From: CAVZCC01 sp963773765 | Lineage (GTDB): Bacteria; Actinomycetota; Acidimicrobiia; Acidimicrobiales; Microtrichaceae | Direction of reading: 5' to 3' | Length of the DNA stretch: 64,000 nucleotides | Assembly: GCA_963773765.1 (NCBI GenBank) | Contig: CAVZCC010000006.1 | Span: forward strand, 434,001-498,000 | In this document: positions 8,250-17,952 of the stretch, one piece after another | Layout of the letters: the number at the start of each line of letters is the position of its first letter | Position numbering within the stretch: the stretch's first letter is position 1 | Position numbers and translations under genes: made by a program | Notes under the pieces: model-generated | The model's input: the letters and a program-made list of their open reading frames with translations, nothing else | Databases searched by the model: none | Told to the model about the DNA's origin: nothing

Positions 8250-8906
8250 GTGCACCCGGTGGCGAACGGTGGATCCGAGGACGGTGGTCTCCCGGCCGAG
8301 TTCTTCGCCGACGTGTGCCGGCTCGGTACGCCGCGGTCGGTGTCGGCCGAGCTGGTCCTGTTCCGGGAGGGCGACCCGGCCGGGCCGGTGCTGGTCATCG
8401 TCGGGGGTCGGGTGAAGCTGGTGCGCACCACCGCCGACGGCCGGGAGGTGGCCTTCGGCACCCGGGGCGCCGGCACGCTGATCGGTGAGATGGCCGTGCT
8501 GGACGGCGAGCCGCGGTCGATGACGGCGGTGACCATGGAGGCCACCGACCTGGTGGAGGTGCCGGGACCGGCGTTCATCGGACTGCTGGAGGAGCGCCCT
8601 GCCCTCACCCTGCACCTGTTGCGCATGGTGAACCGGCGGCTCCGCCTGGCCGACGAGTCCAAGATCTCCTGGCGGGAGCCGGACGTGGTGGTCCGCCTGG
8701 CCGGCCACCTCTGCGAGCTGCTCGACCGCCAGGACGGGGACGACCTGCGCGTCGGACACGAGGACCTGGCCGCCCGGGTGGGGGTGAACCGTGAGACGGT
8801 CACCCGCGCCCTGGGCCGGCTGCGGTCCGAGGGGCTCATCGCCACGGGGCGAGGCCGGGTCCAGGTGCTGGATGCCGACGGCCTGCGGCGCCGGGCCCAG
8901 CGCTGA
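8250..8906 (+). CDS. Crp/Fnr-family transcriptional regulator
   Basis: A 218-residue protein with an N-terminal cyclic-nucleotide-binding fold: the beta-roll runs from about residue 30 to 115 and contains FREGDPAGPVLVIVGGRVKL and the phosphate-binding-cassette position GTLIGEMAVLDGEPRS, where the Glu and Arg are consistent with cAMP or a related nucleotide. A C-terminal winged helix (HEDLAARVGVNRETVTRALGRLRSEGLI) follows. No cysteine cluster of the Fnr type is seen. It is divergent from the alkB operon, with both promoters in about 80 bp, so it may co-regulate that operon; this is inference. A class III cyclase is encoded 3.4 kb downstream. Confidence 0.92.
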   Translation: MHPVANGGSEDGGLPAEFFADVCRLGTPRSVSAELVLFREGDPAGPVLVIVGGRVKLVRTTADGREVAFGTRGAGTLIGEMAVLDGEPRSMTAVTMEATDLVEVPGPAFIGLLEERPALTLHLLRMVNRRLRLADESKISWREPDVVVRLAGHLCELLDRQDGDDLRVGHEDLAARVGVNRETVTRALGRLRSEGLIATGRGRVQVLDADGLRRRAQR

Positions 8907-9078
8907 GCCCGGGCCCGGACTGACGGAAGTTCAGGAATTCCCGCGTTGTGTGCGTGCGCGCACGGAACCGACCCGGGCGTTCGTTCAGGGTGGTGCGTGG
9001 GAGACCGTCGTGACGGGTCCGGCGCTCGGAGAGGAGCGTCCCGCACGGAGCGACGGGTGGATAGGAGGACTGCGGACG

Positions 9079-9114
9079 CCGAGCGGATCGACCGGGAAGG
9101 GACGGTCCGCTCGG
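9079..9114 (+). terminator. probable hairpin terminator of the Crp/Fnr transcript
   Basis: CCGAGCGG (9079-9086) pairs with CCGCTCGG (9107-9114), and ACCG/CGGT extends the stem inside a 4-nt bulge. There is no T-run, as usual for high-G+C actinobacterial hairpins. Confidence 0.5.
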
Positions 9115-9189
9115 CACTGCACCCCGGAGATCGCGACCCCCTACCGGTCGTGACGTGCCATCGCCCCCCTGGCGGCGGCGCGCCGGCTC

Positions 9190-9230
9190 GTCCGCCGTGT
9201 CCGGCGCCGCCCCTGCCGGACACGGCGGAC
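9190..9230 (-). terminator. 16-bp perfect-stem hairpin, probable terminator of acyl-CoA synthetase transcript
   Basis: GTCCGCCGTGTCCGGC (9190-9205) and its exact reverse complement (9215-9230) enclose a 9-nt loop, about 50 nt past the stop of the minus-strand gene. It is the strongest stem in the window. It lacks a T-tract. Confidence 0.65.
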
Positions 9231-9281
9231 GGCGGACGGTGGATGGATGAGGCCGGAGGGTGGAGCCCGTCGGCGGACGGC

Positions 9282-10848
<1,567 letters not shown>

Positions 10849-10850
10849 GG

Positions 10851-11546
10851 TCAGTCCTCCTCCGGTGCTTCCCCGGGCCGGGGGTCCGGAGGCCGGGTGT
10901 CTCGAACCTGGGTGTCTCGAAGCTGGGTGTCCGGCGGGCTGACGGCGCGGCCCACGGTGAACCACGACCAGGGCCGGGGGCCCCGGGCGTAGCGGCTGTC
11001 CACCTCCACCACCTCGAAGCCGGCGTCGGTGACCAGGGCGACGGCGTCGCGGGTCAGGTGGCACCCGCCTGCCACGCGGCGCTGCAGCGGCTCGAACCGG
11101 CGTTGCCAGGTGGCCACCGACGGGTCGGGCGAGCTGCCGTGCTCCAGGAAGTGCAGGACGCCGCCCGGCCGGAGCACCCGTCGCAGCTCGGCCAGGGCCC
11201 GGGAGGCGTCGGGGATGGTGCAGAGCGTGAAGGTGGACAGGGCCGCGTCACAACTGGCATCACCCAGCGGGAGCGACTGCCCGTCCAGCCCGACGTGCTC
11301 CACGGTCACCGTGCCGGCCCGGATGCGGGGGTCGGACAGGCGCCGGGCCGTCTCGGACGGCTCCACCGCGTAGACCCGGGTGACCTCCGGCGGGTACACC
11401 GCCACGTTGTGGCCGGACCCGAAGCCGATCTCCACCACCACGCCCGACAGTCCCCGGGTGGCCCGGCTCCGCCACCGTTCCATGTCCGCGCCCCCGCAGG
11501 CCTTGTCCACCAGGTGGGGCAGGACCCGTTGCTCGTACACACCCAT
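10851..11546 (-). CDS. class I SAM-dependent methyltransferase
   Basis: A 231-residue Rossmann-fold methyltransferase of the small-molecule/phospholipid type: motif I VVEIGFGSGHN (about 40-50), acidic loop VYAVEPSE, post-I VGLDGQSLPLGDASCDA, and LRRVLRPGGVLHFLEHG with the double Gly typical of UbiE/PmtA-like enzymes. The first residues MGVYEQRVLPHLVDKACG match a subgroup often annotated as phosphatidylethanolamine N-methyltransferase-like. The C-terminal tail repeats D-T-Q/R units encoded by direct repeats near 10895-10930. It is the first gene of an operon with an acyl-CoA synthetase 2 bp downstream. The substrate is uncertain. Confidence 0.9.
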   Translation of the reverse strand: MGVYEQRVLPHLVDKACGGADMERWRSRATRGLSGVVVEIGFGSGHNVAVYPPEVTRVYAVEPSETARRLSDPRIRAGTVTVEHVGLDGQSLPLGDASCDAALSTFTLCTIPDASRALAELRRVLRPGGVLHFLEHGSSPDPSVATWQRRFEPLQRRVAGGCHLTRDAVALVTDAGFEVVEVDSRYARGPRPWSWFTVGRAVSPPDTQLRDTQVRDTRPPDPRPGEAPEED

Positions 11547-11553
11547 CGTCGGG

Positions 11554-11559
11554 ACCCTA
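11554..11559 (-). promoter_or_regulatory. putative leaderless -10 element (TAGGGT)
   Basis: TAGGGT on the minus strand ends 7 nt before the methyltransferase ATG at 11546. No ribosome-binding site lies between. Confidence 0.55.
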
Positions 11560-11654
11560 CCGACCGCCGGCGGGCGGGGTCGCCCCGACCCGTTCGGGCC
11601 TGTCGCCGGGAGGGACGTCGGGCACACCACGGGCGCCGGGCGGGCCCGGGGTCC

Positions 11655-11660
11655 TACGGT
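11655..11660 (+). promoter_or_regulatory. putative leaderless -10 element (TACGGT)
   Basis: TACGGT ends 6 nt before GTG 11667, the start of the DUF4097 gene, and is the only promoter candidate for the three-gene operon. Confidence 0.55.
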
Positions 11661-11666
11661 CATGAC

Positions 11667-12314
11667 GTGGGCAGGGGCGCGACCCAGGACGACGAGGGGA
11701 CGGCGGGGGTCACCTCCGTACGTGTGTCCACCTCCGGCGGCCGCATCCGGGTGCAGGCCCAGGACCGCCCCGACGTGCTGGTCGAGGGCGCGACCGCCGT
11801 GGTGCGCGACGGCGACCGGCTCACCGTGGACGGCGGGGACCGGCGGGTGGTGGTCAGGGTCCCCAGGGGCACCGAGTTGCTGCTGGGCTCCGTCACCGGT
11901 CGGGTCGAGGTCACCGGCCGGGCGGGTCGGGTGGCGGTGGTGACCACGTCGGGGGGCGTGGAGGTGGACCGGGCGGAGTCGCTCGACGTGCGGACCGAGG
12001 GGGGCCGGGTCCGGATCGGCCGGGTGGGCGGCGAGTGCCGGGTCGGGACCGGGTCCGGGCGGGTGTCGATCGAGGAGTCGGGCGCGGCCGAGGTGACCAC
12101 GGTCAGCGGGCGGATCGACATCGGCGAGGCCGTCGGCCCGGTCCGGGCCCACTGCGTCAGCGGGCGGATCGAGGTCCGCCTCGCCGTTGCCCAGGACGTG
12201 TCGGCCGAGACGGTGAACGGCCGCGTCACGGTGGTCGTCCCCACCGGGACGCTGTCCACCCACCAGGTCGTGGCCCGCTCCGGGGGCGGGCGGGTCGACG
12301 TCCGTGAGCGCTGA
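11667..12314 (+). CDS. DUF4097-type beta-repeat protein
   Basis: A 215-residue product built almost wholly of short beta-strand repeats of the type S-G-R-V/I-x-V/I (TSGGVEVD, GGRVRIG, GSGRVSIEES, SGRIDIGEA, SGRIEVRLA, NGRVTVVVP). This is the pattern of DUF4097/DUF4098 putative adhesin proteins, predicted to form a right-handed beta-helix. No signal peptide or membrane helix is visible, so it is probably cytoplasmic. The GTG start has no ribosome site but a TACGGT element just upstream. It overlaps the start of the cyclase gene by 11 bp, so the two are co-translated. Biochemical role unknown. Confidence 0.88.
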   Translation: MGRGATQDDEGTAGVTSVRVSTSGGRIRVQAQDRPDVLVEGATAVVRDGDRLTVDGGDRRVVVRVPRGTELLLGSVTGRVEVTGRAGRVAVVTTSGGVEVDRAESLDVRTEGGRVRIGRVGGECRVGTGSGRVSIEESGAAEVTTVSGRIDIGEAVGPVRAHCVSGRIEVRLAVAQDVSAETVNGRVTVVVPTGTLSTHQVVARSGGGRVDVRER

Positions 12315-12843
12315 GCGGACCATGTCGGAGGGCTCGGGCCGGACCCTGACCCAGGGCGCGGTCCTGTTCACCGACCTGGTGGGGTTCACCGAGTTCACCG
12401 AGGTCAGCGGCGACCACGCCGCGGCGGACGCGCTGGACCGGCAGTCCGAGCTGGTCGACCCGGTGCTCGGAGGCCATGGCGATGCCCGCGTGGTCAAGGA
12501 GCTCGGGGACGGGCTGCTGGTGTGGTTCGGGACCGCCACAGCCGGCCTGGGGGTGGCGGCGGACCTGCTGGGCGTCCTCGACCGGGCGCACGAGGCCGGC
12601 GACTTCCCGCTCCGGGTCCGCATGGGCCTGCACCTGGGCACCGTGGTGGAGCGGGGCGACGACCTGGTCGGCAGCACCGTCAACCTGGCCGCCCGCATCG
12701 CGGCGCTGGCCGGTCCGGGCGAGCTGCTGGTGTCCGAGGACGTGGCGCGGGCCTGCCCCGGCTCCGACCTCGACGCCATCGGACCGACCCAGCTGCGGGG
12801 CGTGCCGGCGCCCGTCTGGCTGTACCGGGTCGTGACGGGATGA
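12304..12843 (+). CDS. class III adenylate/guanylate cyclase catalytic domain
   Basis: A 179-residue protein that is little more than one cyclase homology domain. Metal-binding Asp residues lie in LFTDLVGFT (about 21-29), the base-recognition Lys in KELGDGLLV together with the second metal site (ELGDG), and the transition-state Asn/Arg pair in STVNLAARIAAL. The length fits a stand-alone catalytic domain, which would homodimerise. It lies between a DUF4097 gene (11-bp overlap) and a GH5 lipoprotein gene (ATGA overlap). A Crp/Fnr regulator 3.4 kb away could respond to its product. The Lys favours ATP, but substrate specificity needs testing. Confidence 0.9.
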   Translation: MSAERTMSEGSGRTLTQGAVLFTDLVGFTEFTEVSGDHAAADALDRQSELVDPVLGGHGDARVVKELGDGLLVWFGTATAGLGVAADLLGVLDRAHEAGDFPLRVRMGLHLGTVVERGDDLVGSTVNLAARIAALAGPGELLVSEDVARACPGSDLDAIGPTQLRGVPAPVWLYRVVTG

Positions 12844-14488
12844 ACGCGCGGTCCCCGTCCCGGCGCTCCTGTCGTCCTGCCCGCCGCCCTGCCATCCGTC
12901 CCGCCCGCCGCCCTGCCCGCCGTCCCGCCGGGATGGTCGCCGTCGTGATGGTGGCGGTGGTCGTCCTGGCCGGCTGCTCCGCGGGCGACACCGCCACGCC
13001 GTCCACGGGTGACGGTGGGAGGCCCGCCACGACCGCGGGTGGCCCCGCCGTGGCCGATGTGGTGGAGCTGCGCCCGTTGTCGGTGGAGGGGGGCCGGATC
13101 GTGGACGACCGGGGCCGGTCCGTCCTGCTGCGGGGCGCCAACGTCAACGCGCTGGGCGACTACTTCCGGGCCGACCCGGAGGTGGCACCGACCGCACCGG
13201 TGACCGACGCCGACTGGGACGCCATGGCCGCCCACGGCTTGTCGGTGGTGCGGCTGATCCTGTCGTGGTCGCGGCTGGAACCGGAGCGGGGGACGATCGA
13301 CGACGACTACCTCCAGCGGGTGCGTGGTGCGGTCGAGGCGGCCAACGCCCGGGGCCTGTACGTGGTGCTGGACATGCACCAGGACGCATGGGGCAAGGAG
13401 GTCGCCACCCCGGACGGCACGACGTGCCCGGAGGGGACCCAGGCCGCCATCGGCTGGGACGGCGCGCCGGGGTGGGCGACCCTGACCGACGGCGCGAGCA
13501 CCTGCCGCACCGGGGGACGGGAGTCGGCGCCGGCGGTGCAGGCCGCGTTCGGGAACTTCTACGCGAACACCGACGGCATCCGCGACCGCCTGGTGGCGGT
13601 GTGGGGCGCGGTGGCGGAGGAGTTCGCGGGAACGGCGGGGGTGGCCGGCTTCGAGCTGCTGAACGAGCCCAACCCGGTGGCCCCGGCCGACCAGGCGCTG
13701 GCCGGGTACAACCGGTTCGTCGCCGACGCCATCGCCGCCATCCGCGCCGCCGAGCGGTCGGCGGGCACCGACCCGATCCCGGTGTTCGTGGAGCCGGTCG
13801 TGTCCTTCCCGCTGCCCGGCAGCCGGTTGGACCCTGCGGTGGTGGCGGACCCGGACCTGGTGTTCGCCCCCCACAACTACGCCGAGTCGATCGGGCCGAA
13901 GGTGCTGACCGTGGAGCAGACCTTCGAGGTGGACCAGGCCGGGGCGGACGCGTTGGGCCCACCGGGGTCGCCCGCCGCGCTGTGGATCGGGGAGTACGGC
14001 TGGTGGAACACGGACCCGTCCACCCTGGAGGTGGCCCGGCGCTACGCCGCGGCGGAGGACGCCCGGGCCCTGGGTGGTGCGTGGTGGCAGTGGCGCCAGA
14101 CCTGCGGCGACCCCCACTCGGTCGGCGCGCCGGGCGCCACCGCGACCGAGGACCAGGTCCACCTGATCACCCGGACCTGCCCCGGCGACACCGACGCCGG
14201 GCCCACCCCGGAGTTCCTGGCCATCCTGGGACGGTCCTTCCCCCGGGCCGCGCCGGGCGCATCGCCGAGCTGCGCAGCGACATCGACACCGGGGCGTTGG
14301 TGGTCCGGGGCGCGGGCGCGGCGCCGGGCGCGGAGCTGGTGGTGTGGCTGGCCGACGTCGACGGTTCCGCCGCTTCGGTCCCGGCCGTCACCGACGGCCT
14401 CACGTCGGTCGAGCTGGCCCCGGTGCCGGGCGGCCGCATCCTCACCGCCACCACCACCTCGGCCGACTACCTGCTCGAGGTGCGCTGA
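12840..14488 (+). pseudogene. GH5 endoglycoceramidase-like lipoprotein, frameshift near 3' end
   Basis: A secreted glycoside hydrolase of family 5 (cellulase superfamily), closest in look to endoglycoceramidases and related lipid-linked glycosidases. An Arg/Pro-repeat N-terminus leads to a lipobox (VLAGC), then the barrel with LRGANVNALGDYF, VVLDMHQDAWG, acid/base Glu276 in ELLNEPN and nucleophile Glu385 in IGEYGWW. Coding potential is unbroken to about 14255; a missing base there moves the final beta-sandwich-like tail (RSDIDTGALVVRG to YLLEVR) into the next frame. The catalytic barrel is complete, so the product may work even if the shift is real. ATG overlaps the cyclase stop (ATGA). It is convergent with the aldo/keto reductase gene. 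Confidence 0.85.
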
Positions 14489-14509
14489 GCGGGGCGGCCG
14501 GTGGGCCGG

Positions 14510-15514
14510 TCAGGGACGTTCGGACGGGGCGAACTGCTCGGTCAGCGCGGGATCGGACAGCACGTGGGGCGCGAGGATCTCCTCGGCCCGCGCCACCAGC
14601 GCGTCGTCCAGGGTCAGGTCCGCGGCCACCACGTTGTCCTCCAGCTGCTCGGGCCGGGTGGCCCCCACGATGCAGCTGGCCACGTTGTCGTTGCGCAGCA
14701 CCCAGGCCAGCGCGAACTGGGCCATGGTGCAGCCGGCCTCGTCGGCCAGGGGGCGGAGCTGCTGCACGGCGGTGAGCAGGTCGTCGCCCATGAAGAGGCT
14801 CATCATGGCGGCGGCGTCGTCGTCTCCGTCGGCCCGGGAGCCCGCGGGGGCCGGGGCGCCGGGCCGGTACTTGCCGGTCAACACGCCCTGCAGCAACGGT
14901 GACCACACGATCTGGCTGATGCCCAGGTCCCGCGACGCGGGCACGACCTCGCCCTCGATGACGCGCCACAGCATCGAGTACTGGGGCTGGTTGGACACGA
15001 ACGGGACGCGCAGCTCCTCGGCCAACGCCTTGCCGGCCCGGAGCTGGTCCGCGGTCCACTCCGAGGCGCCGATGTAGTTGACCTTGCCGGCCCGGACCAG
15101 GTCGGCGAAGGCGACCATGGTCTCCTCCAGCGGGGTCTCGGTGTCGTAGCGGTGGGCCTGGTACAGGTCGATGTGGTCGGTGCGGAGGCGGGCCAGGGAC
15201 GCGTTGCAGCTCTCCAGGATGTGCTTGCGGGACAGGCCCCGGTCGTTGGGGCCGGCACCGGTGGGCCAGTACACCTTGGTGGCCAGCTCCACCGACTCGC
15301 GGCGGACGCCGTCCAGTGCCCGGCCGAGCACCTCCTCGGCCCGGGTCTCGGCGTAGACGTCCGCGGTGTCGAACGTGGTGATGCCCAGGTCCAGGGCGGC
15401 GTGGACGCAGGCCACGGCGGCGTCGTCGTCGATCTGGTTGCCGTGGGTGACCCAGTTGCCGTAGCTGATGGAGCTGACCTTGAGGCCGCTGTTGCCGAGG
15501 TATCGATGCTGCAT
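14510..15514 (-). CDS. aldo/keto reductase (potassium-channel beta-subunit-like)
   Basis: A 334-residue NADPH-dependent aldo/keto reductase. It has the TIM-barrel signature with catalytic Asp in TFDTADVYAETRAEEVLG and Tyr in the same segment, Lys in LATKVYWP and His in YQAHRYD, plus the C-terminal cofactor region IVGATRPEQLEDNV. The sequence type (YLGNSGLKVSSISYGNWV at the start) matches AKRs related to Kv-beta and YghZ. ATG 15514 was chosen because it begins the conserved MQHRYLG. The aldehyde or ketone substrate is unknown. It is divergent from corA across a promoter region with a 21-bp tandem repeat. Confidence 0.93.
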   Translation of the reverse strand: MQHRYLGNSGLKVSSISYGNWVTHGNQIDDDAAVACVHAALDLGITTFDTADVYAETRAEEVLGRALDGVRRESVELATKVYWPTGAGPNDRGLSRKHILESCNASLARLRTDHIDLYQAHRYDTETPLEETMVAFADLVRAGKVNYIGASEWTADQLRAGKALAEELRVPFVSNQPQYSMLWRVIEGEVVPASRDLGISQIVWSPLLQGVLTGKYRPGAPAPAGSRADGDDDAAAMMSLFMGDDLLTAVQQLRPLADEAGCTMAQFALAWVLRNDNVASCIVGATRPEQLEDNVVAADLTLDDALVARAEEILAPHVLSDPALTEQFAPSERP

Positions 15515-15541
15515 GGCCCTGATCCAACCACGCCCGGCCCG

Positions 15542-15583
15542 CGTCCGGGGGCCGGGAGTGACCGTCCGGGGGCCGGGACTGAT
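15542..15583. repeat. 21-bp tandem direct repeat in divergent promoter region
   Basis: Two adjacent copies (15542-15562 and 15563-15583) of CGTCCGGGGGCCGGG-N-TGA-N, 19 of 21 positions identical, lie between the start of the aldo/keto reductase gene and the corA -10 element. The spacing of two helical turns would suit a regulator binding both copies on one face, but no regulator is identified. Confidence 0.75.
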
Positions 15584-15599
15584 CCGCCGGGGCCATCGG

Positions 15600-15605
15600 T
15601 AGGCT
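15600..15605 (+). promoter_or_regulatory. putative leaderless -10 element (TAGGCT)
   Basis: TAGGCT ends 6 nt before GTG 15612 of corA. No Shine-Dalgarno sequence is present. Confidence 0.55.
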
Positions 15606-15611
15606 TCACCC

Positions 15612-16592
15612 GTGATCGACCGCCCGCACACCCGCGCCTACAAGGACGGCGCGCTGGCGGCGGAGGGCTTCCCGGTGTCCCAGGTGTCGGACCTCCTGGC
15701 CGATCCGGACACCGTCATCTGGGTGGACCTGTGCGGGCCGTCGGTGGTGGAGCTCCACGAGCTGGCCGACGAGCTGGGCCTGCACGAGCTGGCGGTGGAG
15801 GACGCCCTGGGGGACCACCAGCGCCCCAAGGTCGACCGGTACACCACCCACCTGTTCTTCTCCTGCCACGCGGTGACGGTGGACCAGGAGGGCCAGGAGC
15901 TCCGGGAGTCGGAGATCGACGCCTTCATCGGCTCCCGGTGGTTCATCACCGTGCGCAAGGAGAACGGCTTCCCGCTGGAGCCGGTGCTGGAGCGCTGGGA
16001 CCGTTCGCCGGACCTGGCCGTGCACGGCGTGAGCTTCCTGCTGTACGGGATGCTGGACGTGGTGGTGGACGGGTACTTCGACGCCATCGAGCAGTTCGAC
16101 GAGTACTACGACGAGGTCAGCGAGGGGATCTTCAACGAGCATCCCCTCGACCCCGTCCAGCAGCAGCACTGGTTCCGCATGCGCCAGGCGCTGGTGCGGT
16201 TCCACCGGTTGGCCGTGCCGTTGCGGGAGGCCATCAGCGGCCTGATGCGCCGGGACCACTCCGCGGTGTCGGAGGCCATGTACCCGTACTTCCAGGACGT
16301 GTACGACCACGTGCTGCGGGTGAGCGAGTCCACCGACGCCCTGCGGGACCTGGTCAGCACGATCGTCGAGACCAACCTGAGCCTGCGGGACTACCGCCAG
16401 AACCTGGTGATGAAGAAGGTGACCAGCTGGGCCGCCATCATCGCGGTGCCCACGCTGATCACCGGCTTCTACGGCATGAACGTGCCCTATCCCGGTTTCG
16501 CCCGCCACTCCGGGGTCATGTGGTCCGTCGGGCTGATCGTGGGCCTGTCCGGGACGCTGTTCGTGATCTTCAAGCGCAAGGACTGGCTCTAG
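15612..16592 (+). CDS. corA: CorA-family magnesium/cobalt transporter
   Basis: A 326-residue divalent cation channel. A large cytoplasmic N-terminal domain is followed by long helices and two C-terminal transmembrane segments; the first ends in the selectivity motif YGMNVP (GMN at residues 288-290), and the protein finishes with the basic tail FKRKDWL that follows TM2. Length and architecture are those of bacterial CorA, a homopentamer in the inner membrane. The GTG start is supported by the position of a TANNNT box. Transcribed alone; a 7-bp inverted repeat follows the stop. Confidence 0.94.
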   Translation: MIDRPHTRAYKDGALAAEGFPVSQVSDLLADPDTVIWVDLCGPSVVELHELADELGLHELAVEDALGDHQRPKVDRYTTHLFFSCHAVTVDQEGQELRESEIDAFIGSRWFITVRKENGFPLEPVLERWDRSPDLAVHGVSFLLYGMLDVVVDGYFDAIEQFDEYYDEVSEGIFNEHPLDPVQQQHWFRMRQALVRFHRLAVPLREAISGLMRRDHSAVSEAMYPYFQDVYDHVLRVSESTDALRDLVSTIVETNLSLRDYRQNLVMKKVTSWAAIIAVPTLITGFYGMNVPYPGFARHSGVMWSVGLIVGLSGTLFVIFKRKDWL

Positions 16593-16596
16593 GACG

Positions 16597-16629
16597 ACGG
16601 GCCGGGAACGCGGGACGGAGCAGGCCCGT
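16597..16629 (+). terminator. possible hairpin terminator after corA
   Basis: ACGGGCC (16597-16603) and GGCCCGT (16623-16629) form a 7-bp stem with a 19-nt loop directly after the corA stop. It is weak and has no T-tract. Confidence 0.35.
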
Positions 16630-16687
16630 GCGGTGGGGCAGCTACCGGGATGGCCGCCGCGCGCCGCAGACTGGCAGGGTGGGACCC

Positions 16688-17908
16688 GTGCAGCGACGTG
16701 ACCTCCTGGTGATCGGCGGCGGCCCGGCCGGCGCGGCCGCGGCCATCCGCGCCGCGGAGGGCGGGGCCCGGGTCACGGTGTTCGAGAAGGGCCTCCCGGG
16801 CCGGGACAAGGTCTGTGGCGACGGCCTGACCCCCAGGGCGGTGAAGGCCCTGGACGAGCTGGGCGTGGCACTGGACGACGCCCACCGGATCGACGGGCTG
16901 CGCATGATCGCCAACCGCACCGTCCGCCAGCTCGACTGGCCCGGCATCGCACCGTTCCCGGCCCACGGCGCGGTGTGGCCCCGCCGCCGGCTGGACGCCC
17001 GGCTCATGGAGCTGGCGGAGAAGGCGGGGGCCGAGATCCTGTGGGAGCACGACGCCCTCCCCGTGATCGACGACCGGGGCCGGGTCACCGGCGTGTCCGC
17101 CAACGGCGGCACCTGGGCCGCGGACATGGTCGTGGTCGCCGCCGGCGCCCCCGGCGCCGTGGCCCGGATGCTGGGCGCCGAGCGTGACCCGGCCGAGCCG
17201 TTCGGGTTGGCCATCCGCACCTACGCGGAGACCCCCCGCCATGCCGAGCGCTACCTGGAGGCGTGCCTGACCCTGCGGGACGAGCAGGGCACCCCGGTCC
17301 CCGGCTACGGCTGGATGTTCCCGGCCGGTGACGGCACGGTCAACATCGGCGTCGGCGCACTGTCCACCATGAAGGGGTTCAAGAAGCTGAACCTGACCAC
17401 CCTGCAGGACAGCTACCGGGCCCTGGTGCAGGAGGACTGGCAGCTCGGGCCGGACCTGGAACGGCCCCGGGCGTGGCGGCTGCCCATGAGCACCGTGAAG
17501 CGCCACGGGCCCGGCTGGGTCGCGATCGGCGACGCCGCGGGCCTGGTCAACCCGATGAACGGCGAGGGCATCGACTACGGCCTGGAGTCCGGCATGTTGG
17601 CGGCCGACCTGTTCCTGGCCGACCCGCTGACCGCCCCGTTCGCCTACGACCGGGAGATCGGTGCCCGCTTCGACGCCTTCCTCCGCACCGGCCGCCGGTT
17701 CAGCTTCCTGATCGGCCACCCGTTCATCCTCCGCACCGGACTGCGGTTCGCGGTCGGCACCCAGGGCATCGCCAACGTCACGCTGCAGGTCATGGGCAAC
17801 CTGGTGGACTCCTCCACCCCGGGGGTCGGAGGGTTCACCATGCGCAGCGCCGACCGGCTGCTGGGCCTGGCGGACCCGCTCCTGCGCCGGACCCGCGCCG
17901 CGGCCTGA
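16688..17908 (+). CDS. geranylgeranyl reductase family FAD-dependent oxidoreductase
   Basis: A 406-residue flavoprotein. It opens with the dinucleotide-binding GGGPAGAAAAIRAAEGG (residues about 9-25), has the family-typical RDKVCGDGLTPRAVKAL with the conserved Cys-Gly-Asp-Gly, a mid PxYxWxFP-like segment (VPGYGWMFPAGDGTVNIGVG) and the C-terminal FAD motif IGDAAGLVNPMNGEGIDYGLESG. Members saturate the double bonds of geranylgeranyl chains in menaquinone or polyprenyl lipids, or act on related isoprenoids. GTG 16688 lies 7 nt after a CAGGGT hexamer, a near-match to the leaderless promoter pattern. In actinobacteria such genes often sit near respiratory complex I, but not here. Substrate inferred only at family level. 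Confidence 0.9.
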   Translation: MQRRDLLVIGGGPAGAAAAIRAAEGGARVTVFEKGLPGRDKVCGDGLTPRAVKALDELGVALDDAHRIDGLRMIANRTVRQLDWPGIAPFPAHGAVWPRRRLDARLMELAEKAGAEILWEHDALPVIDDRGRVTGVSANGGTWAADMVVVAAGAPGAVARMLGAERDPAEPFGLAIRTYAETPRHAERYLEACLTLRDEQGTPVPGYGWMFPAGDGTVNIGVGALSTMKGFKKLNLTTLQDSYRALVQEDWQLGPDLERPRAWRLPMSTVKRHGPGWVAIGDAAGLVNPMNGEGIDYGLESGMLAADLFLADPLTAPFAYDREIGARFDAFLRTGRRFSFLIGHPFILRTGLRFAVGTQGIANVTLQVMGNLVDSSTPGVGGFTMRSADRLLGLADPLLRRTRAAA

Positions 17909-17939
17909 GCCGGCGCGGCACTGCGGGGCGCTCGGGGCC

Positions 17940-17945
17940 TAGCGT
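17940..17945 (+). promoter_or_regulatory. putative leaderless -10 element (TAGCGT)
   Basis: TAGCGT ends 7 nt before ATG 17953. There is no ribosome-binding site between. Confidence 0.55.
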
Positions 17946-17952
17946 CGACCCC

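Larger units (their letters stand above)
8907..9281. other. 375-bp convergent intergenic region with two hairpins
   Basis: Between the 3' ends of the Crp/Fnr gene and the acyl-CoA synthetase gene. No credible coding sequence was found on either strand. It holds two strong hairpins (9079-9114 and 9190-9230), interpreted as terminators for the two converging transcripts. Confidence 0.7.

Noticed and set aside
11547..14162. Long minus-strand open frame antisense to the GH5, cyclase and DUF4097 genes
   Set aside because: Composition is repetitive Arg/Gly/His; the opposite strand has three motif-rich genes. It ends in the real methyltransferase frame only by chance.
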